Assembly: GCA_949825065.1 (NCBI GenBank)
Contig: OX463848.1
Coordinates: 45,810,024 to 45,874,023 of the forward strand
Direction of reading: 5' to 3'
Length of the DNA stretch: 64,000 nucleotides
DNA from: Odontocerum albicorne
Lineage: Eukaryota > Arthropoda > Insecta > Trichoptera > Odontoceridae
Shown piece after piece: positions 34,401-42,159 of this stretch (positions are counted from its first letter, which is position 1; each line of letters opens with the position of its first letter). Both the position numbers and the translations under genes were made by a program. The notes beneath the pieces were generated by a model. That model was not told the DNA's origin. It searched no databases and saw only the letters and a list, made by a program, of their open reading frames with translations.

Positions 34401-37317
34401 CCAATGGGAAAGGTGACTTATTTTATTTTCGCACCACCACCAGCGCCATTTGTGGATGAATAAATGAGTTAACTAGCGAAACATTTCGACTATGCTTGCA
34501 TTGCTGGTTCTTTCGTAATGACGTAACAATTGACAGTACCTTCTGAGTATCGTACGGAAAAGGAACAATGGAGCAACGTGACAACATTTCATTTGGTTTT
34601 AAATTAAGTACAAGTGCCACAGAAACTTTTGAAATTATTTAAACGGTTTATGGTAGTGAAGCAATGAGTCGTAGGAACGTTTTTAAGTGGTAGGCAAGAT
34701 TTCATGATGGTAGCGAGAGCATCGAAGGTGATAGATGATCCACGGCATGGACCATCATTTCATGATGGTAGAGAGAGCATTGAAGGTGATAGATGATCCA
34801 CGGCATGGACCATCATTTCATGATGGTAGAGAGAGCATCGAAGGGGATAGATGATCCACGACATGGACCATCATTTCATGATGGTAGAGAGAGCATTGAA
34901 GGTGATAGATGATCCACGGCAAGGACCATCATGACGGTAGAGAGAGCATTGAAGGTGATAGATGAACCACGGCATGGACCATCATTTCATGATGGTAGAG
35001 AGAGCATTGAAGGTGATAGATGATCCACGGCATGGACCATCATTTCATGATGGTAGAGAGAGCATTGAAGGTGATAGATGATCCACGGCATGGACCATCA
35101 TTTCATGATGGTAGAGAGAGCATTGAAGGGGATAGATGATCCACGGCAAAGACTATCATTGACAGTTCGAATTGAACTAAAAGTTGCTGAAATTCTTCAA
35201 AATAATCGTTGTGCTAGACTCATCGAGAAACTCAATGGAATTCCTAAATTCACTGTTCATCTCATTTTAACGAAAACTTTGGTCAAACGAAAGATCACAC
35301 TCGGACAGGCAATCAAAACGTTTGCAGAGTGGAGCACTGCATATATATGTACATGAAAAGAGCGGTTGATATGAATCCAGACCTCATGTCAAGCATTGTA
35401 ACCGGTGATGAAACTTGGCGCTTTCAGCACTTTTCATGGTGGAAACATGGTGCTTTCAGTATGAGCCACTAACAAAGCGCCAGATTCCAGAATGAAAGGG
35501 TTTACAATCTCCGAAACCAAAAAGTCCGCATGCAGAAGAGATGAATCAAGGCTCTTCTCACCGTTTTCTTTGATTTCACAGGAATTATCCACAAGAAATT
35601 CACGGCAGGAGGTCAAATGGTAAACGCCGACGTTTATTTGGGTAATTTGAATCCTTTATGGACCAGGATTCTTCGAGTTCGACCCGAATACCCGGAACAA
35701 CGGGCATGGTCTTTGTTGCACATTGATGCACCGGCGCAAAAGAGCAAAATTCTACGCGATTTCTTGGTAAAAAAAAAGTATCGATCACTTCCCGTATTCG
35801 CCTGACATAGCTCCATGCGAGTTTTGACTATTTTTGAAATTGAAATTGGCAATGAAAGAAAAGCGTTTCAACATAATTTCAGACATCCAGAAGGCTTTGA
35901 ATGCAATTTTGGAGGCAATTCCAAAGAATGAGTTTCAGGAGTGCTTCAGAAAATGTAACAACCGTTTCCAGTATTGTATTGACTCACAAAGATAGTATTT
36001 TGAATAAAAGGTAATGTGAACTATACATAAATAATGTCTTGTATTTCATTCTACAAGTCTGCCAGTCCCAGTCACCTTTCGCATTTGACAGATAGTATGG
36101 TATGTGACAATATATATTGTAGTACGAGTATGTACGGGATATGTGTAAAGCTATTATATATTGTAGTACGAGTATGTACGGGATATGTGTAAAGCTATTA
36201 TATATTGTAGTACGAGTATGTACGGGATATGTGTAAAGCTATTATATATTGTAGTACGAGTATGTACGGGATATGTGTAAAGCTATTATATAATACGATT
36301 ATAGGTGCCCGATTATATACGCCCACACACAGATGTCGCCCAGTCAGCTCATAGTTGCCCAATCAGCCGGCTTGATATTCTGGATTTTATTTCCTGTGGT
36401 TGCCGAATTTTTATATTGTTTCGGCTAACTGGTATTACAGAATAACGCTTTAGAGTCACCGGTTAGTATGATACGAGTAAAAGTTAGACCTGTGAAGAAG
36501 TGTCGCACACAAAATAATACGCCGATGAAAGCTTGAGAATGTGGGGGGAATATTTGTCGTGAAGAAAGACAGAGCTAAATCATTTATGTTAAGAGGAACA
36601 TAACTAACCAATGTTAAATAACCAAATGCAGACAAGCTCCGAGGATAAGTGGTAAAATGCTTGTTGTCCTTTTAAAAGTTTTAGGTTTGATTTCAGGTAG
36701 TACCGAATGAAGTATTCCAATCTTATTCCATTAATTAAAGGCCGTTTGATATACTTTATTTGGTAACCATATATTTTTTCATACTTTCCTTAGTTTCTTC
36801 CATTAAAAGGCTTATCAGGTTGTCTTGATTATATCATATTATACACTGAAGTGTAAGACTATACTACGAGTATATGCAAATTTACAAGATCTCGCGTAAG
36901 GTTAGCTACGAGTATGTGTATGGTATATAACAATATAATATACAAGAGTATGTATGTTATATAATATGTGTAGAGATGGGACGGGATGCGGAGCTAATAT
37001 TGGAATCGGTTTGACCTCCGCAGAATGCAGGAAAGTGCTAACAAGATCCATAAATCTCGATAATAAGAAACGAACACATCAATACAACGGCGCCCGTCTC
37101 AGTCGTCTCAGGTTTGTATCGAACTGATGAACGTCACGTTCTGCCGGCAGTATCTGGATACTGAAAGCGATGATTTGTATATTTTTATTATTTTGCATAA
37201 ATGGTTAAACATGGTGTGATTTGTTGATATTCAAAAGAGACTCACGTCACCTGATCAAAGAGAACGTACATGTTCTGAAAGATATTGGATAAAACATAAC
37301 CTAATGATCTAGTGACT

Positions 37318-37368
<51 letters not shown>

Positions 37369-39422
37369 TGTATGTGTGTGTATGTGTGTGTGTGCGTGTG
37401 CGCGTACGTACGTGCGTGAGTGCATACGTGCGTGCATGCATGTGTGCATGCGAGTGAATATGTATCTGAGTGTGTGCGTGAGTGTGTGTGTGAATCCCTC
37501 ACTGTAAAAAAGAGTTTCAGGCACAAGTGGAAGTGGAAGAAGTGTTCAAAGGTGCTGATGTAGATTCTAGTAGGGGACTTGATGGTGATTAGAATGGATA
37601 TTTTCAAAAGATTAATAAGTAATTCAGGAAAAATAATAATTTGTCTGCAGTGAGGATCGAATGTGAGAAACTGTGAGACGTAGAAGAGTTTAGGGTGGGC
37701 GGGAATAAAAAAATATGTGTGTTTTTCAGAATGGATCGGTTGGCCACTGAGGAAGAATGGGTACACATGAAATGCATTTTTAATATCTAACAAAAGAATA
37801 ATGTAAAAGGCGATGCATTGTCGGATAAGGAAGCTAGGAACTGTGAGAACGAGAAAAAATAAACTTGGAGATCTAAGCTAGAATGGAGAACCGTAGGAAG
37901 TGGATAGAAGCAAGAAAAAACTAAAAATAGTGTAAAACCAAAATAAAAAATATGATCAAAGAAAAAAGACGATGGGGTGAGCAATACAATGGGATAACCA
38001 ATACAATGGGGTGACCAATACAATGGGGGGGCTAACACAATGAAGTGACCAATACAATGGGGTGAGCAATACAATGGAGTGAGCAATACAATGGGGTGAG
38101 CGATAAAATGGGGTGAGCGATACAATGGGGTTGAGCGATACAGTGGGGTGAGCAATACAAAAAGTTGAGTGGTTGCTAATGTACATGTATACGAGTATTA
38201 TGAAAACATTATGGAAGGAGATTGGTATTAAAGATAAAAGTATTCTGTCAGATGAAGTGAGGGTTCTTTTAAAATGGAAGAAGTATTTTGAAGAGATTTA
38301 TGAGAATGGTAAGTGAACATGGTTGTACTGTATACAACGAAAATATTATACAATACAATGCAGATTAAGAAGTGCCATATTTAATCGCGACAGCCACCGC
38401 TTTCCTTTCCTTTCCTTCCATTCTTTCCGTACCTTTTTAACCTGTTCCGTTTTATCAATTGTAAACTCCAATTCTAACTAAACATAAAAACCTATTTTAC
38501 GTACATGAATCACCCTTGGTGAGAGTTTGCCGTCGAAATGGTACTAGGGAATTTTACGTACATGAATCGCCCTTGGTGAGAGTTTGCCCTCGAAATGGTA
38601 CTAGGGAATTTCTCTCTTAATATTGTAATTATAAGTATTTTTATTCATTATGAAGACGATTTAAAAGACTTAATGATAAATTGGCGTTCCACAGTATGAT
38701 ACGGAAGTGGAGTGAAGGGAGTCTTCATCTTATTGTATATACTATAATATGTTCAGGCTGCTGACGGGAGCAAAGCTTAATGCAACTGTGTTGGAAAACA
38801 TATGTCATACATGGTTTTATATTTCTGACAACCATGCGAGGTTATTACTTTAGAATGGCAATATATATCATACAATAGAACTACTTGTATCTTACTTTGT
38901 TTCGGGGGAATGTCATTTTTGAATGGGGCTCCGAATATTGACATATTATACTATATTCAATTTGACCGAAAATATTTTTAAAGAAAGCATATTGAGCCGA
39001 CGAGTATTTAGTGATGGGAGTTCCTTGTAGTCATTTAAGCTAAACTAATACTTTTTATTTGTTAACAATCAATGCACGTTATTTAGTTTAACATATATAT
39101 GTAAGATTTATAAAATAAATTATTTAAAAAAAAATTGAATAAATAACACTAACCTTCGTCTTGGGACTGAAGGGGCCACTCTTATGGATGTGCTGGTCCT
39201 TGACAACTTTCTCGGGAAACATTTCACTTTCTTTTTAGCTTTAATATTCGTGTCTTTTGAACCGACTTCTCTTATTTTCCCCTTAACTTCCCCGATAGAT
39301 TTCCCTTCTTCAATCGCTCGTCCACACTCACCCCTTTCTATATTGTCACTCTTCTTCTCATCACTGCCCTTCATCGTTCCTCCAGTCGTTTCGCCTTCCG
39401 CACTTTGGTCACTCGGAACCAT
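10255..39422 (-). CDS. AGPS: AGPS paralog B (alkylglycerone-phosphate synthase), complete five-exon gene
   Basis: Complete gene across 29 kb. Exons at 39422-39154 (269 nt), 27247-27161 (87), 25196-23999 (1198), 11408-11126 (283) and 10445-10255 (191) total 2028 nt, an exact 675 codons plus TGA, against about 658 aa for human AGPS. Order: variable basic leader; WYGWGYKDSGF motif; FAD loop [49 protein letters not shown]; the RVAQTYDSGACLYVYV segment containing the conserved Tyr; the HHHGVGK active-site histidines; and a C-terminal SKL. SKL is a textbook PTS1 signal, so peroxisomal import is expected. Role: alkyl-DHAP formation in ether-lipid synthesis, usually with GNPAT as partner (not in this window). 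Introns 2-4 hold minisatellites, mariner, hAT and LINE debris, yet the coding frame is intact. Confidence 0.93.
10590..10683. repeat. Minisatellite, 31-bp unit x3
   Basis: Units of TTTTGTAGGATAGGAGTGTG then CATTGGACTTG, in intron 4 of AGPS paralog B. Confidence 0.92.
10765..10997. repeat. Minisatellite, 76-bp unit x3
   Basis: Three near-perfect units starting AATCAGGTATTGCCACAATA, in intron 4 of AGPS paralog B, about 130 bp from exon 4. Confidence 0.95.
11126..11408 (-). CDS. AGPS: AGPS paralog B exon 4
   Basis: 283-nt exon, acceptor attttttag|GATATTGG, donor CACGGAG|GTAAAC (phase 1). Encodes D-I-G-V-E-F-N-V then SWDNVYAASLA, RSLAMMRVAQTYDSGACLYV and DVIMAHGG. The AQTYDSGACLYVY segment aligns with the conserved Tyr-containing strand of AGPS. 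Length is identical to exon 4 of paralog C. Confidence 0.9.
11530..11760 (+). mobile_element. Non-LTR (RTE-like) 3' end fragment
   Basis: Plus-strand frame gives T-I-Q-REKLQCLGHIMRGDKHEILQ and GRSAGRRCD, the R-K-L-x-x-L-G-H-x-M-R ... G-R-R signature found after the reverse transcriptase of RTE-type LINEs. Stops and frame breaks follow. In intron 3 of AGPS paralog B. Confidence 0.7.
11761..12291. other. Non-coding, intron 3 of AGPS paralog B
   Basis: No feature recognised apart from one TACTCGTA near 12128. Confidence 0.4.
12292..12486. repeat. Minisatellite, 45-bp unit x4
   Basis: Units of CCTTTCGAACTGGTTCGAGT followed by AGATTGGAGTCTTCAGCTTC. Contains the small palindrome TTCGAACTGGTTCGA. 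The 45-bp period keeps a minus-strand frame open, judged spurious. Confidence 0.92.
12731..13433. repeat. Minisatellite, 70-bp unit x10
   Basis: Units start GATCTAGATCCTATGATCCT and end CAGCAACGTCCAAA; copies differ mainly at CC/TC in the AGTATTTcCA segment. Intron 3 of AGPS paralog B. Confidence 0.97.
13456..13480. repeat. Tandem TACGAG run
   Basis: TACGAGTACGAGTACGAGTA: the window-wide 8-mer motif reiterated with shared TA steps. Confidence 0.9.
13773..13903. repeat. Duplication, about 60 bp x2, one copy with TACGAGTA
   Basis: Both copies carry AAGATCTTCTAAGCTGCCGT and ACACGGACTCGATTAACAAA. The first has GTGTACGAGTATATAATC where the second has GTGTGTATAATC. Confidence 0.9.
13910..14526. 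other. Non-coding, intron 3 of AGPS paralog B
   Basis: A TTATG pentamer run at 14038-14075; otherwise nothing recognised. Confidence 0.4.
14527..14776. repeat. Minisatellite, 13-bp unit x about 19
   Basis: GTGGGTGAGCAAT reiterated, with a few GGAAT variants. Open in several minus-strand frames, all low-complexity artefacts. Confidence 0.97.
14930..15370 (+). mobile_element. RTE-like 3' end fragment interrupted by hAT
   Basis: Homologous in order to 22290-22670 and 55790-56215 (GATAAGGGATGAATGTG-like, then AAGATGAA, then GAAAGGCCAAGGAAAGTATGG). The retroelement 3' sequence stops at TCTGCCAG (15363-15370), where the hAT element is inserted. Confidence 0.65.
15371..18224 (+). mobile_element. 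hAT transposon (ZMYM1/P52rIPK-like transposase), degraded, with TSD
   Basis: Ends TAGTAGCGGCTGG (left) and, inverted, CAGTGGCGGCCGG (right) are hAT-type terminal repeats. The 8-bp flank TCTGCCAG is perfectly duplicated at 15363-15370 and 18225-18232. Plus-strand fragments in order: a TTF-type zinc-finger region (KASWLCGCEKLNSLFCFPC, about 16320-16390); FELAMRGHDETSDS (16540); CDLLAIQADETTDVSTVMQ (16735); DGAAVMSGQIGGVRTK (16960) with GYAHQLNLIVEKS (17050); and a C-terminal dimerisation remnant CFSTLKWIKSLLRN (17935). Several frameshifts and stops make it non-functional. Two or more TACTCGTA-type motifs interrupt the coding region (see findings). Confidence 0.88.
18233..19060. other. Non-coding, intron 3 of AGPS paralog B
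   Basis: No gene. A GC-rich CCCGGCCCTG short tandem repeat lies at 18902-18943. Confidence 0.4.
19062..20004. repeat. Minisatellite, 62-bp unit x15, each unit with TACGAGTA
   Basis: Units of TTTTTTTGACTCAAGCGGGT, CAATTACGAGTATTGCCTCC and AGAAACTCAACACTCATC. The first unit is 2 bp longer. Every unit carries the motif, so this array accounts for 15 of its copies in the window. Confidence 0.97.
20005..20540. other. Non-coding, intron 3 of AGPS paralog B
   Basis: No recognised element; an 86-codon plus-strand frame (20166-20426) is hydrophobic and matches nothing I know. Confidence 0.4.
20545..21100. repeat. Minisatellite, 46-bp unit x12
   Basis: Units of AACGAGCAGGGAGATTCACA, CTGACATGACCTGTCAACAT and AGAACA. 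Confidence 0.97.
21535..21668. repeat. Minisatellite, about 21-bp unit x6, one copy with CTCGTA insertion
   Basis: Units of GTGTACAACTCCATTGTTATA. At 21556-21563 one junction reads TTATACTCGTATGTG where others read TTATATGTG. Confidence 0.92.
21851..22288. repeat. Minisatellite, 62-bp unit x7
   Basis: Units start TAGTTACATAAATGCGGTAA and end ATACACTTTAGATAA; only AAATG/AAGTG differs. Confidence 0.97.
22290..22672 (+). mobile_element. RTE-like 3' end fragment
   Basis: Plus-strand frame: E-M-H-ALRRICGESMYDTIR, FGHAERMNDEIL and SGKRVRGRPRKV, the typical post-RT tail (L-R-R-x-C-G ... G-H-x-x-R-M ... R-G-R-P-R-K) of RTE-type LINEs. A stop follows and the 5' part is missing. Confidence 0.78.
22700..22790. 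repeat. 26-27-bp repeat x3 with CTCGTACATAACTGTCTG
   Basis: Copies read TATACTCGTACAT, TATTCTCGTACAT and TATAGTCGTACAT, the window-wide motif at successive stages of decay. Confidence 0.85.
23005..23182. repeat. Minisatellite, about 29-bp unit x6
   Basis: Units of TAACTAATGACACCTTTGAA then AAGAACTGT. Confidence 0.93.
23553..23942. repeat. Minisatellite, 65-bp unit x6
   Basis: Units start AAACGCACCGGTTGAACTTC and end AATATTCCCTGTCAT. Ends about 55 bp from the donor of AGPS paralog B exon 3. Confidence 0.97.
23999..25196 (-). CDS. AGPS: AGPS paralog B exon 3 (FAD-binding domain)
   Basis: 1198 nt, the same length as paralog A exon 3. Acceptor acctttcag|, donor ATTCGG|GTAAGT, phase 0. Contains WPTCHEEVVELVKLAEERNF, the FAD loop [45 protein letters not shown] and RGYMMTFVIAYIR. 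A six-copy 65-bp minisatellite ends about 55 bp beyond the donor. Plus-strand frames here are shadows. Confidence 0.93.
25197..26040. other. Non-coding, intron 2 of AGPS paralog B
   Basis: No gene seen. A short (CCCGT)n run lies at 25805-25828. Confidence 0.45.
26040..26120 (+). mobile_element. tRNA-like SINE head or tRNA pseudogene
   Basis: A-box-like TGGCCGCGCGGTAACGCGCT and a B-box GGTTCGAACC at normal tRNA spacing. The acceptor stem does not close well, so a working tRNA is unlikely. It is followed by a 50-bp duplicate (CCGCCTA...CTCGGGG) at 26138-26242 and three diverged ~65-bp AT-rich repeats to 26380. Confidence 0.65.
26660..26940 (+). mobile_element. Mariner N-terminal remnant
   Basis: Fragments KFHSAGESIEDDHRQGQGQG and ISAESLAPE on the plus strand resemble the linker after the mariner helix-turn-helix (F-x-x-G-x-E-S-I-E-D-D-x-R-x-G-R-P). 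A 6-bp CAAGGT triplication sits inside. Broken and short. Confidence 0.55.
27161..27247 (-). CDS. AGPS: AGPS paralog B exon 2 (WYGWGY motif)
   Basis: 87-nt exon, acceptor tgcctttcag|, donor GGAGACAG|GTAATC, encoding E-T-F-L-R-WYGWGYKDSGFEL then FFAGD. Same length and phase as in paralogs A and C. Unlike those two, no tandem array surrounds it; the donor's GTAATC is a weaker than usual consensus. Confidence 0.88.
27280..27704. other. Non-coding, intron 1 of AGPS paralog B
   Basis: AT-rich, with TACGAGTA and TACTCGTA motifs near 27520 and 27650; nothing else recognised. Confidence 0.4.
27707..28660 (-). mobile_element. Mariner element with internal deletion, TIRs and TA flanks
   Basis: Inverted ends share CCAGAAAGTAAGTGTACTGA and are flanked by TA (27705-27706, 28661-28662); the left end begins CGAGGCATACCC. 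One intact 228-codon minus-strand frame (28492-27806) has the helix-turn-helix (NVYKWCREFKNGH), then jumps to the post-D1 region (ILIEYMPQGETINSARY), LLHDNARPHTANATKEL (second Asp) and HSPDLAPSDYYLF (third Asp). Full mariner transposases are about 340-350 aa, so roughly 110-120 residues including the first catalytic Asp are missing. It cannot transpose by itself, but the DNA-binding part could still be made. Confidence 0.92.
28960..30680 (-). mobile_element. Jockey/I-like non-LTR retrotransposon remnant
   Basis: Minus-strand pieces in order: NIPPLRTASGLAVSGIDKAL (linker before RT, 30490), MGFKRNRSTGMVLLDFEKAFD (29975; cut here to the RT fingers), VVPQESILGPCIFNIY, and KLALFAEDAACYASSLK, where the Y/F-A-D-D catalytic box is F-A-E-D; then the thumb with INGAKTEAIMFT. 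Frameshifts, a G homopolymer at 29694-29702 and the box mutation mark it dead. Confidence 0.85.
30728..30830. repeat. Duplication, about 48 bp x2
   Basis: TGGTATGGAGAGACTCCACT twice, followed by GTACGAGTATACATG in one copy and GTACTAGTACTATATACATG in the other. Confidence 0.85.
30955..31190 (-). mobile_element. RTE-like 3' end fragment (minus strand)
   Basis: Contains CATACACCTTCTCATACAAC and ACTTTCCTCGGTCTTCTTCT, also found in the minus-strand copy at 61500-61880; the reverse complement resembles the RTE tails at 22290 and 55790. Confidence 0.6.
31283..31642. repeat. Minisatellite, 61-bp unit x4, with a 33-bp duplicate before it
   Basis: Units start CCGAAATCCCCGTGTGGAAG and end CACGGAGGTCTT; one has TACCATAG in place of GG. 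A duplicate TTTGGATGAACTCATACTGG lies at 31283-31345. A (TG)n tract follows at 31702-31725. Confidence 0.94.
31995..32120 (+). mobile_element. DDE transposase fragment
   Basis: Plus-strand WFQQDGATALTTRVTMDLL is the W-F-Q-Q-D-G-A-T-A-H motif of Tc1/mariner-superfamily DDE transposases common in insects; it is cut off at once, and GGCCACCCCGTATAAGTC follows, which looks like an element end. Fragment only. Confidence 0.65.
32272..32632. repeat. Minisatellite, 61-bp unit x6
   Basis: Units of CATATGTTACAATATAGCGA, CGGCCACAGGTGCGCGAGAA and ATACAAACTCAAAAGACAAA. Confidence 0.95.
32764..32926. repeat. Long inverted repeat (hairpin or foldback MITE)
   Basis: Left arm AAATCGCTGGAATAC ... CATAATGCTCATAC ... 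CAATTGTTTATATGGTCG is repeated inverted to 32926 with few differences. The left arm has 10 extra bases (TATATATGTT). The loop is short and contains GCGCGTCG. Confidence 0.88.
33395..34230 (-). mobile_element. Non-LTR reverse transcriptase remnant (CR1/Jockey-like)
   Basis: Minus-strand pieces GWLKSYLSGKKE, DIPTRFDGLEFLGFADDMKV (catalytic F-A-D-D kept) and HIDGCNVIQTGLNKLV, in shifted frames. Same general family as the plus-strand piece at 41310-41960 (LFADDLKIFKNMNSLHDC). Confidence 0.8.
34391..36100 (+). mobile_element. Mariner pseudogene with an internal minisatellite
   Basis: Inverted ends TGTCCAATGGGAAAGGTGACT (left, ~34397) and TGTCAAATGCGAAAGGTGACT (right, inverted, ~36070-36092). Plus-strand pieces: YGSEAMSRRNVFKW (helix-turn-helix, 34652), then nine 58-bp repeats of the following linker, then RIELKVAEILQNNRCARLIE, VTGDETWRF (first Asp, with frame breaks; read as P-V-M-K-L in the other frame), LLHIDAPAQKSK (second Asp region) and YSPDIAPCEF (third). 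Many stops. Confidence 0.82.
34690..35150. repeat. Minisatellite, 58-bp unit x about 8-9, inside the mariner coding region
   Basis: Units of TTTCATGATGGTAGAGAGAG, CATTGAAGGTGATAGATGAT and CCACGGCATGGACCATCA. The unit matches the mariner linker after the DNA-binding domain (D-G-R-E-S-I-E-G-D), so the array grew from transposase sequence. Confidence 0.93.
36110..36292. repeat. Minisatellite, 44-bp unit x4, each with TACGAGTA
   Basis: Units of TATATTGTAGTACGAGTATG, TACGGGATATGTGTAAAGCT and ATTA. Confidence 0.95.
36300..37310. other. Non-coding, intron 1 of AGPS paralog B
   Basis: AT-rich; TACGAGTA motifs near 36470, 36868 and 36908; no gene. Confidence 0.4.
37320..37492. repeat. (TG)n and degenerate TG/CATG microsatellite
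   Basis: About 40 bp of pure GT, then TATGTGTG and TGCGTGCA-like variants. Confidence 0.97.
37972..38160. repeat. Minisatellite, 17-bp unit x about 11
   Basis: Units of CAATACAATGGGGTGAG with variants. Shares GGGTGAGCAAT with the 13-bp array at 14527-14776. Confidence 0.95.
38494..38612. repeat. Duplication, 60 bp x2
   Basis: TTTTACGTACATGAATCACC to ATGGTACTAGGGAA, twice with two mismatches. Confidence 0.93.
39154..39422 (-). CDS. AGPS: AGPS paralog B exon 1 (start codon)
   Basis: ATG at 39422 opens a hydrophilic leader rich in Glu, Lys and Gly that turns basic and ends PSVPRR before the donor cgaAG|GTTAGT (phase 2). It joins exon 2 as R-E-T-F-L-R-W-Y-G-W-G-Y. No similarity to the leader of paralog A beyond the basic end. 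Assignment rests on phase, strand, the basic end and the exact sum of the five exon lengths. Confidence 0.72.
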
Positions 39423-39962
39423 TTCCGTTTGACAGCTTTTTTTCGTCTGGACAAGTGGACAAGTGCGCGCGCTCCACTCGTAGGTACTCTCACGTACCGA
39501 ACTGAACTGAGCTGAACTAAAGCGTGGCAGGCCATCATACTCGTATTAATACGTTACATGTAACATAACGTAACATATGCGGATATGAAGTTCCTTCGGC
39601 CAGTTAACATAGGAATATGCACATCGAACTGAGAACCGGGTGCTATGGATTAAAACAACTGTTTATGCTAAATAAAACCAAGTTAGAGTAAAACCGTATT
39701 GTACTTGTACATATGTTAATATAGTTACTGTCTTTGTAGAATGTAGTTTGAGTAAGCAGACTCGCACTCGCACTCGCACTCGCACTCGCACTCGATTCAT
39801 ATTATTTTGACAGGAGAAAAAACATTTGTTTAATTTGATTCATCGTTAAAATGCCCTTGTCTTTCACCCGGGGGTTTCGAGTTCGATTCTCAATGTTTTA
39901 CATTTATTCATTCTTCAAGTACTCTTCAATATATTCAAATTGATAACTTTGATATATTAAAA
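39423..39962. other. Upstream of AGPS paralog B; probable promoter region
   Basis: Intergenic DNA directly 5' of the paralog B start (minus strand). I see no clear TATA or initiator. It holds an (ACTCGC)n hexamer at 39760-39796 and, at 39855-39900, a possible Pol III B-box fragment. Confidence 0.35.
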
Positions 39963-40197
39963 AATGTGGCAGGGAGACAACATTGTTTTCGGCCTCATTA
40001 ATCGAGATAACAGGTTTAAGACCCACTGAAGACAACATGGAAATCGCGGTTCGTCAATGCACGTGTTTGGAATACTATTCCGTACGTAAAGAGTAACAAT
40101 TATCGCGCGCAATTTATTTTTTGGGAACCATCGGAAATCAAACCTGAAACAACTGGCTGGCAGTCAAGAGCTTTACCGATTGGGCCACGGAAGTCAC
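39963..40197 (-). mobile_element. tRNA-derived SINE, copy 2
   Basis: Same order of blocks as 2507-2785: GACAACATTGT, AATCGAG, ATCGCGGTTCG, GCACGTGTT, GGAACCATCGGAAA, then the tRNA-like end TTGGGCCACGGAAGTCACC. Confidence 0.65.
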
Positions 40198-40329
40198 CTG
40201 TTTTCAAAATATAATTAAAGGGCACTAGTCTGGTTTGAAAGTTCCGCATTGGCACAATACTGGCACGCGCTAGACGTTTGTAACGATTGTCTCGAGAGGT
40301 AAGTGCGGAAGTGGAAATCAGGAAGGAAT

Positions 40330-40422
40330 GATATAGTCGTGATGACCTCCGTGACTTAGTTAGCAAGGTGTCTGTCCTCTAGCCTGACGGTTCTGGGGCT
40401 AATTCTCGTTGGTACATGATTT
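40330..40422 (+). mobile_element. tRNA-like SINE head
   Basis: GACCTCCGTGACTTAGTTAG then GGTTCTGGGGCTAATTC resembles the A- and B-box arrangement of the SINEs above, on the opposite strand. It abuts the LINE 3' end at 40423. Confidence 0.45.
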
Positions 40423-41163
40423 TTGGCGACAATCTCTTCCTACCAACCAGACAAAAGTAAATAAAGCAAGTTACATGGTCGCAAAAACATTCTAATGAAT
40501 ATTCACCCCCACGATATCGATGAACACAATATTTATTTTCATATAAAGCGAGATATCATCAATCAAAGGAAAAGGAAGGGATGGTGAAGAGGAATGAGAA
40601 AAATCAGAAATGCAACACGTTATATTACTGACTATAAATTAAGAGTTTCTTCAGTCGCTTCTCAAAGCATGCCAAAGACGGAGCGAGTCTAACATTGGTT
40701 TGTAACTGATTCCATAGAATCATTTCATGGACAGCAAAATATGACGTAAAAAAAGAGCGATGATTTGGAAAGGCCAATAAATATTTTCTGTTTGAGCGTA
40801 GCACTAGTCCATGAACGGAAAGACGCTAAACATTTTCACCGAGATAAAAGGGGGCGCCGGAAAAGTTGAGGATATACAATAGAGACAGTATGTGAATTTG
40901 GCGTATATTTCTAGCGTTCAACCAGTTCCAGTACCTTCTGGTATGAAGTTATATGATCGTACTTTCTTAGGTTAAAAATAAATCTTAGACAAACATTTTG
41001 AGTACGCCGTAATTTGTCCAGCCGTTGCTCTGTTATCTAAAAATAACAGACGTCCGCATAGTCCAAAATCAGAAAGAGTAGATAATGCACGAGTAAAATT
41101 AGGTTTTAGTAGGCAGGAATCTTTGCAACACTTTAAGGGAACGAAGGCTGAAGACGATTCTGA
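40423..41163 (-). mobile_element. Non-LTR retrotransposon, 5'-truncated copy of the 46120 element
   Basis: Matches 46170-46960 closely in order: the 3' end GGCGACAATCTCTTCC, AAGCAAGTTACATGGTCGC, the coding tail (LVQSL-type region near 41085) up to TTTGCAACACTTTAAGGGAA. Coding capacity is lost. Confidence 0.8.
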
Positions 41164-41309
41164 CCATTATCGTGCGTACATAACGAATATATTATTAAAT
41201 CCGGGACAAGTCTCCTGTGGAATTGATCGCGAGATCTGGTAAACTTAAAGGATCTAATTGAAGTATCCTGCTATTCCTCATATTAAAACAATATTCCATC
41301 ATAAATCCC

Positions 41310-41960
41310 ATAAGTCACTCGACATGTTTATTGTTCGCTGACGACTTGAAAATCTTCAAAAATATGAATTCACTTCACGACTGTGCACAGTTACAACAGG
41401 ACCCAGGGCCAGGACTCTCCAGTTTCCTGGACTGACCAACATCACCTGTTAAATATAAATATCATAAATGTGTCTGTGTATCCTATAGTCGATCGTTTTC
41501 ACCAATCCACCATCAGTACGAGTATACTATACAGGGAGTAGCCTTAAACGGAGTTACCGAATTCAAAGATTTGGGTGTAACCTTTGATGTCGGACTCACG
41601 TTCGTTAACCATGTCTCGCGTTTGATATCGGACTTTTACAAACTACTCGGTTTTATAATGAGAATATCAAGAGAATTTAACAGTACCGATATCCTTCGAA
41701 ACTTATATAATTATTTAATAAGAACCAAATAAGGACATGCAACTACAGTTTGGGCTCCTCTCCTCATCAGCTCAAATATAAAAAAAAAACAATACTTAAG
41801 GTTTTTCTGTCCCGCGATTCTAGAAGCACAAAGTTTATATGTACCTAATACATCTAATGTGCAAAGAATCACCCTCTGTTTTACATACCAACGTACAGAA
41901 CGAATATCATGGCTAAACACTCAGTCACGCGTGGTATAGAGATATTGAACCAACTGAATG
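41310..41960 (+). mobile_element. Non-LTR reverse transcriptase fragment (CR1/Jockey-like)
   Basis: Plus-strand LFADDLKIFKNMNSLHDCAQ (catalytic box) then NGVTEFKDLGVTFDVGL and HVSRLISDFYKLLGF, with a stop before GHATTVWAPLL. Related to the minus-strand remnant at 33395-34230. Confidence 0.82.
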
Positions 41961-42159
41961 ACACTGTTGATATATTCTCGGTACCGTCTAGCAGTGTGAG
42001 AAGAACCCTGGCTGATTTTCTTCCCAACGAATAAGCTACATAACTCTAGAAGCAGACCCTCTTTGTGTAACAGGAGATAAAAATAATAATACAACATTTC
42101 ATTTATTAATGTAAAATAATACGTGCGCATGACGCAACACGAAATGTAATATTTGCCGT

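Noticed and set aside
37242..37793. His-Thr repeat protein on the minus strand
   Set aside because: (TG)n tract read in frame.
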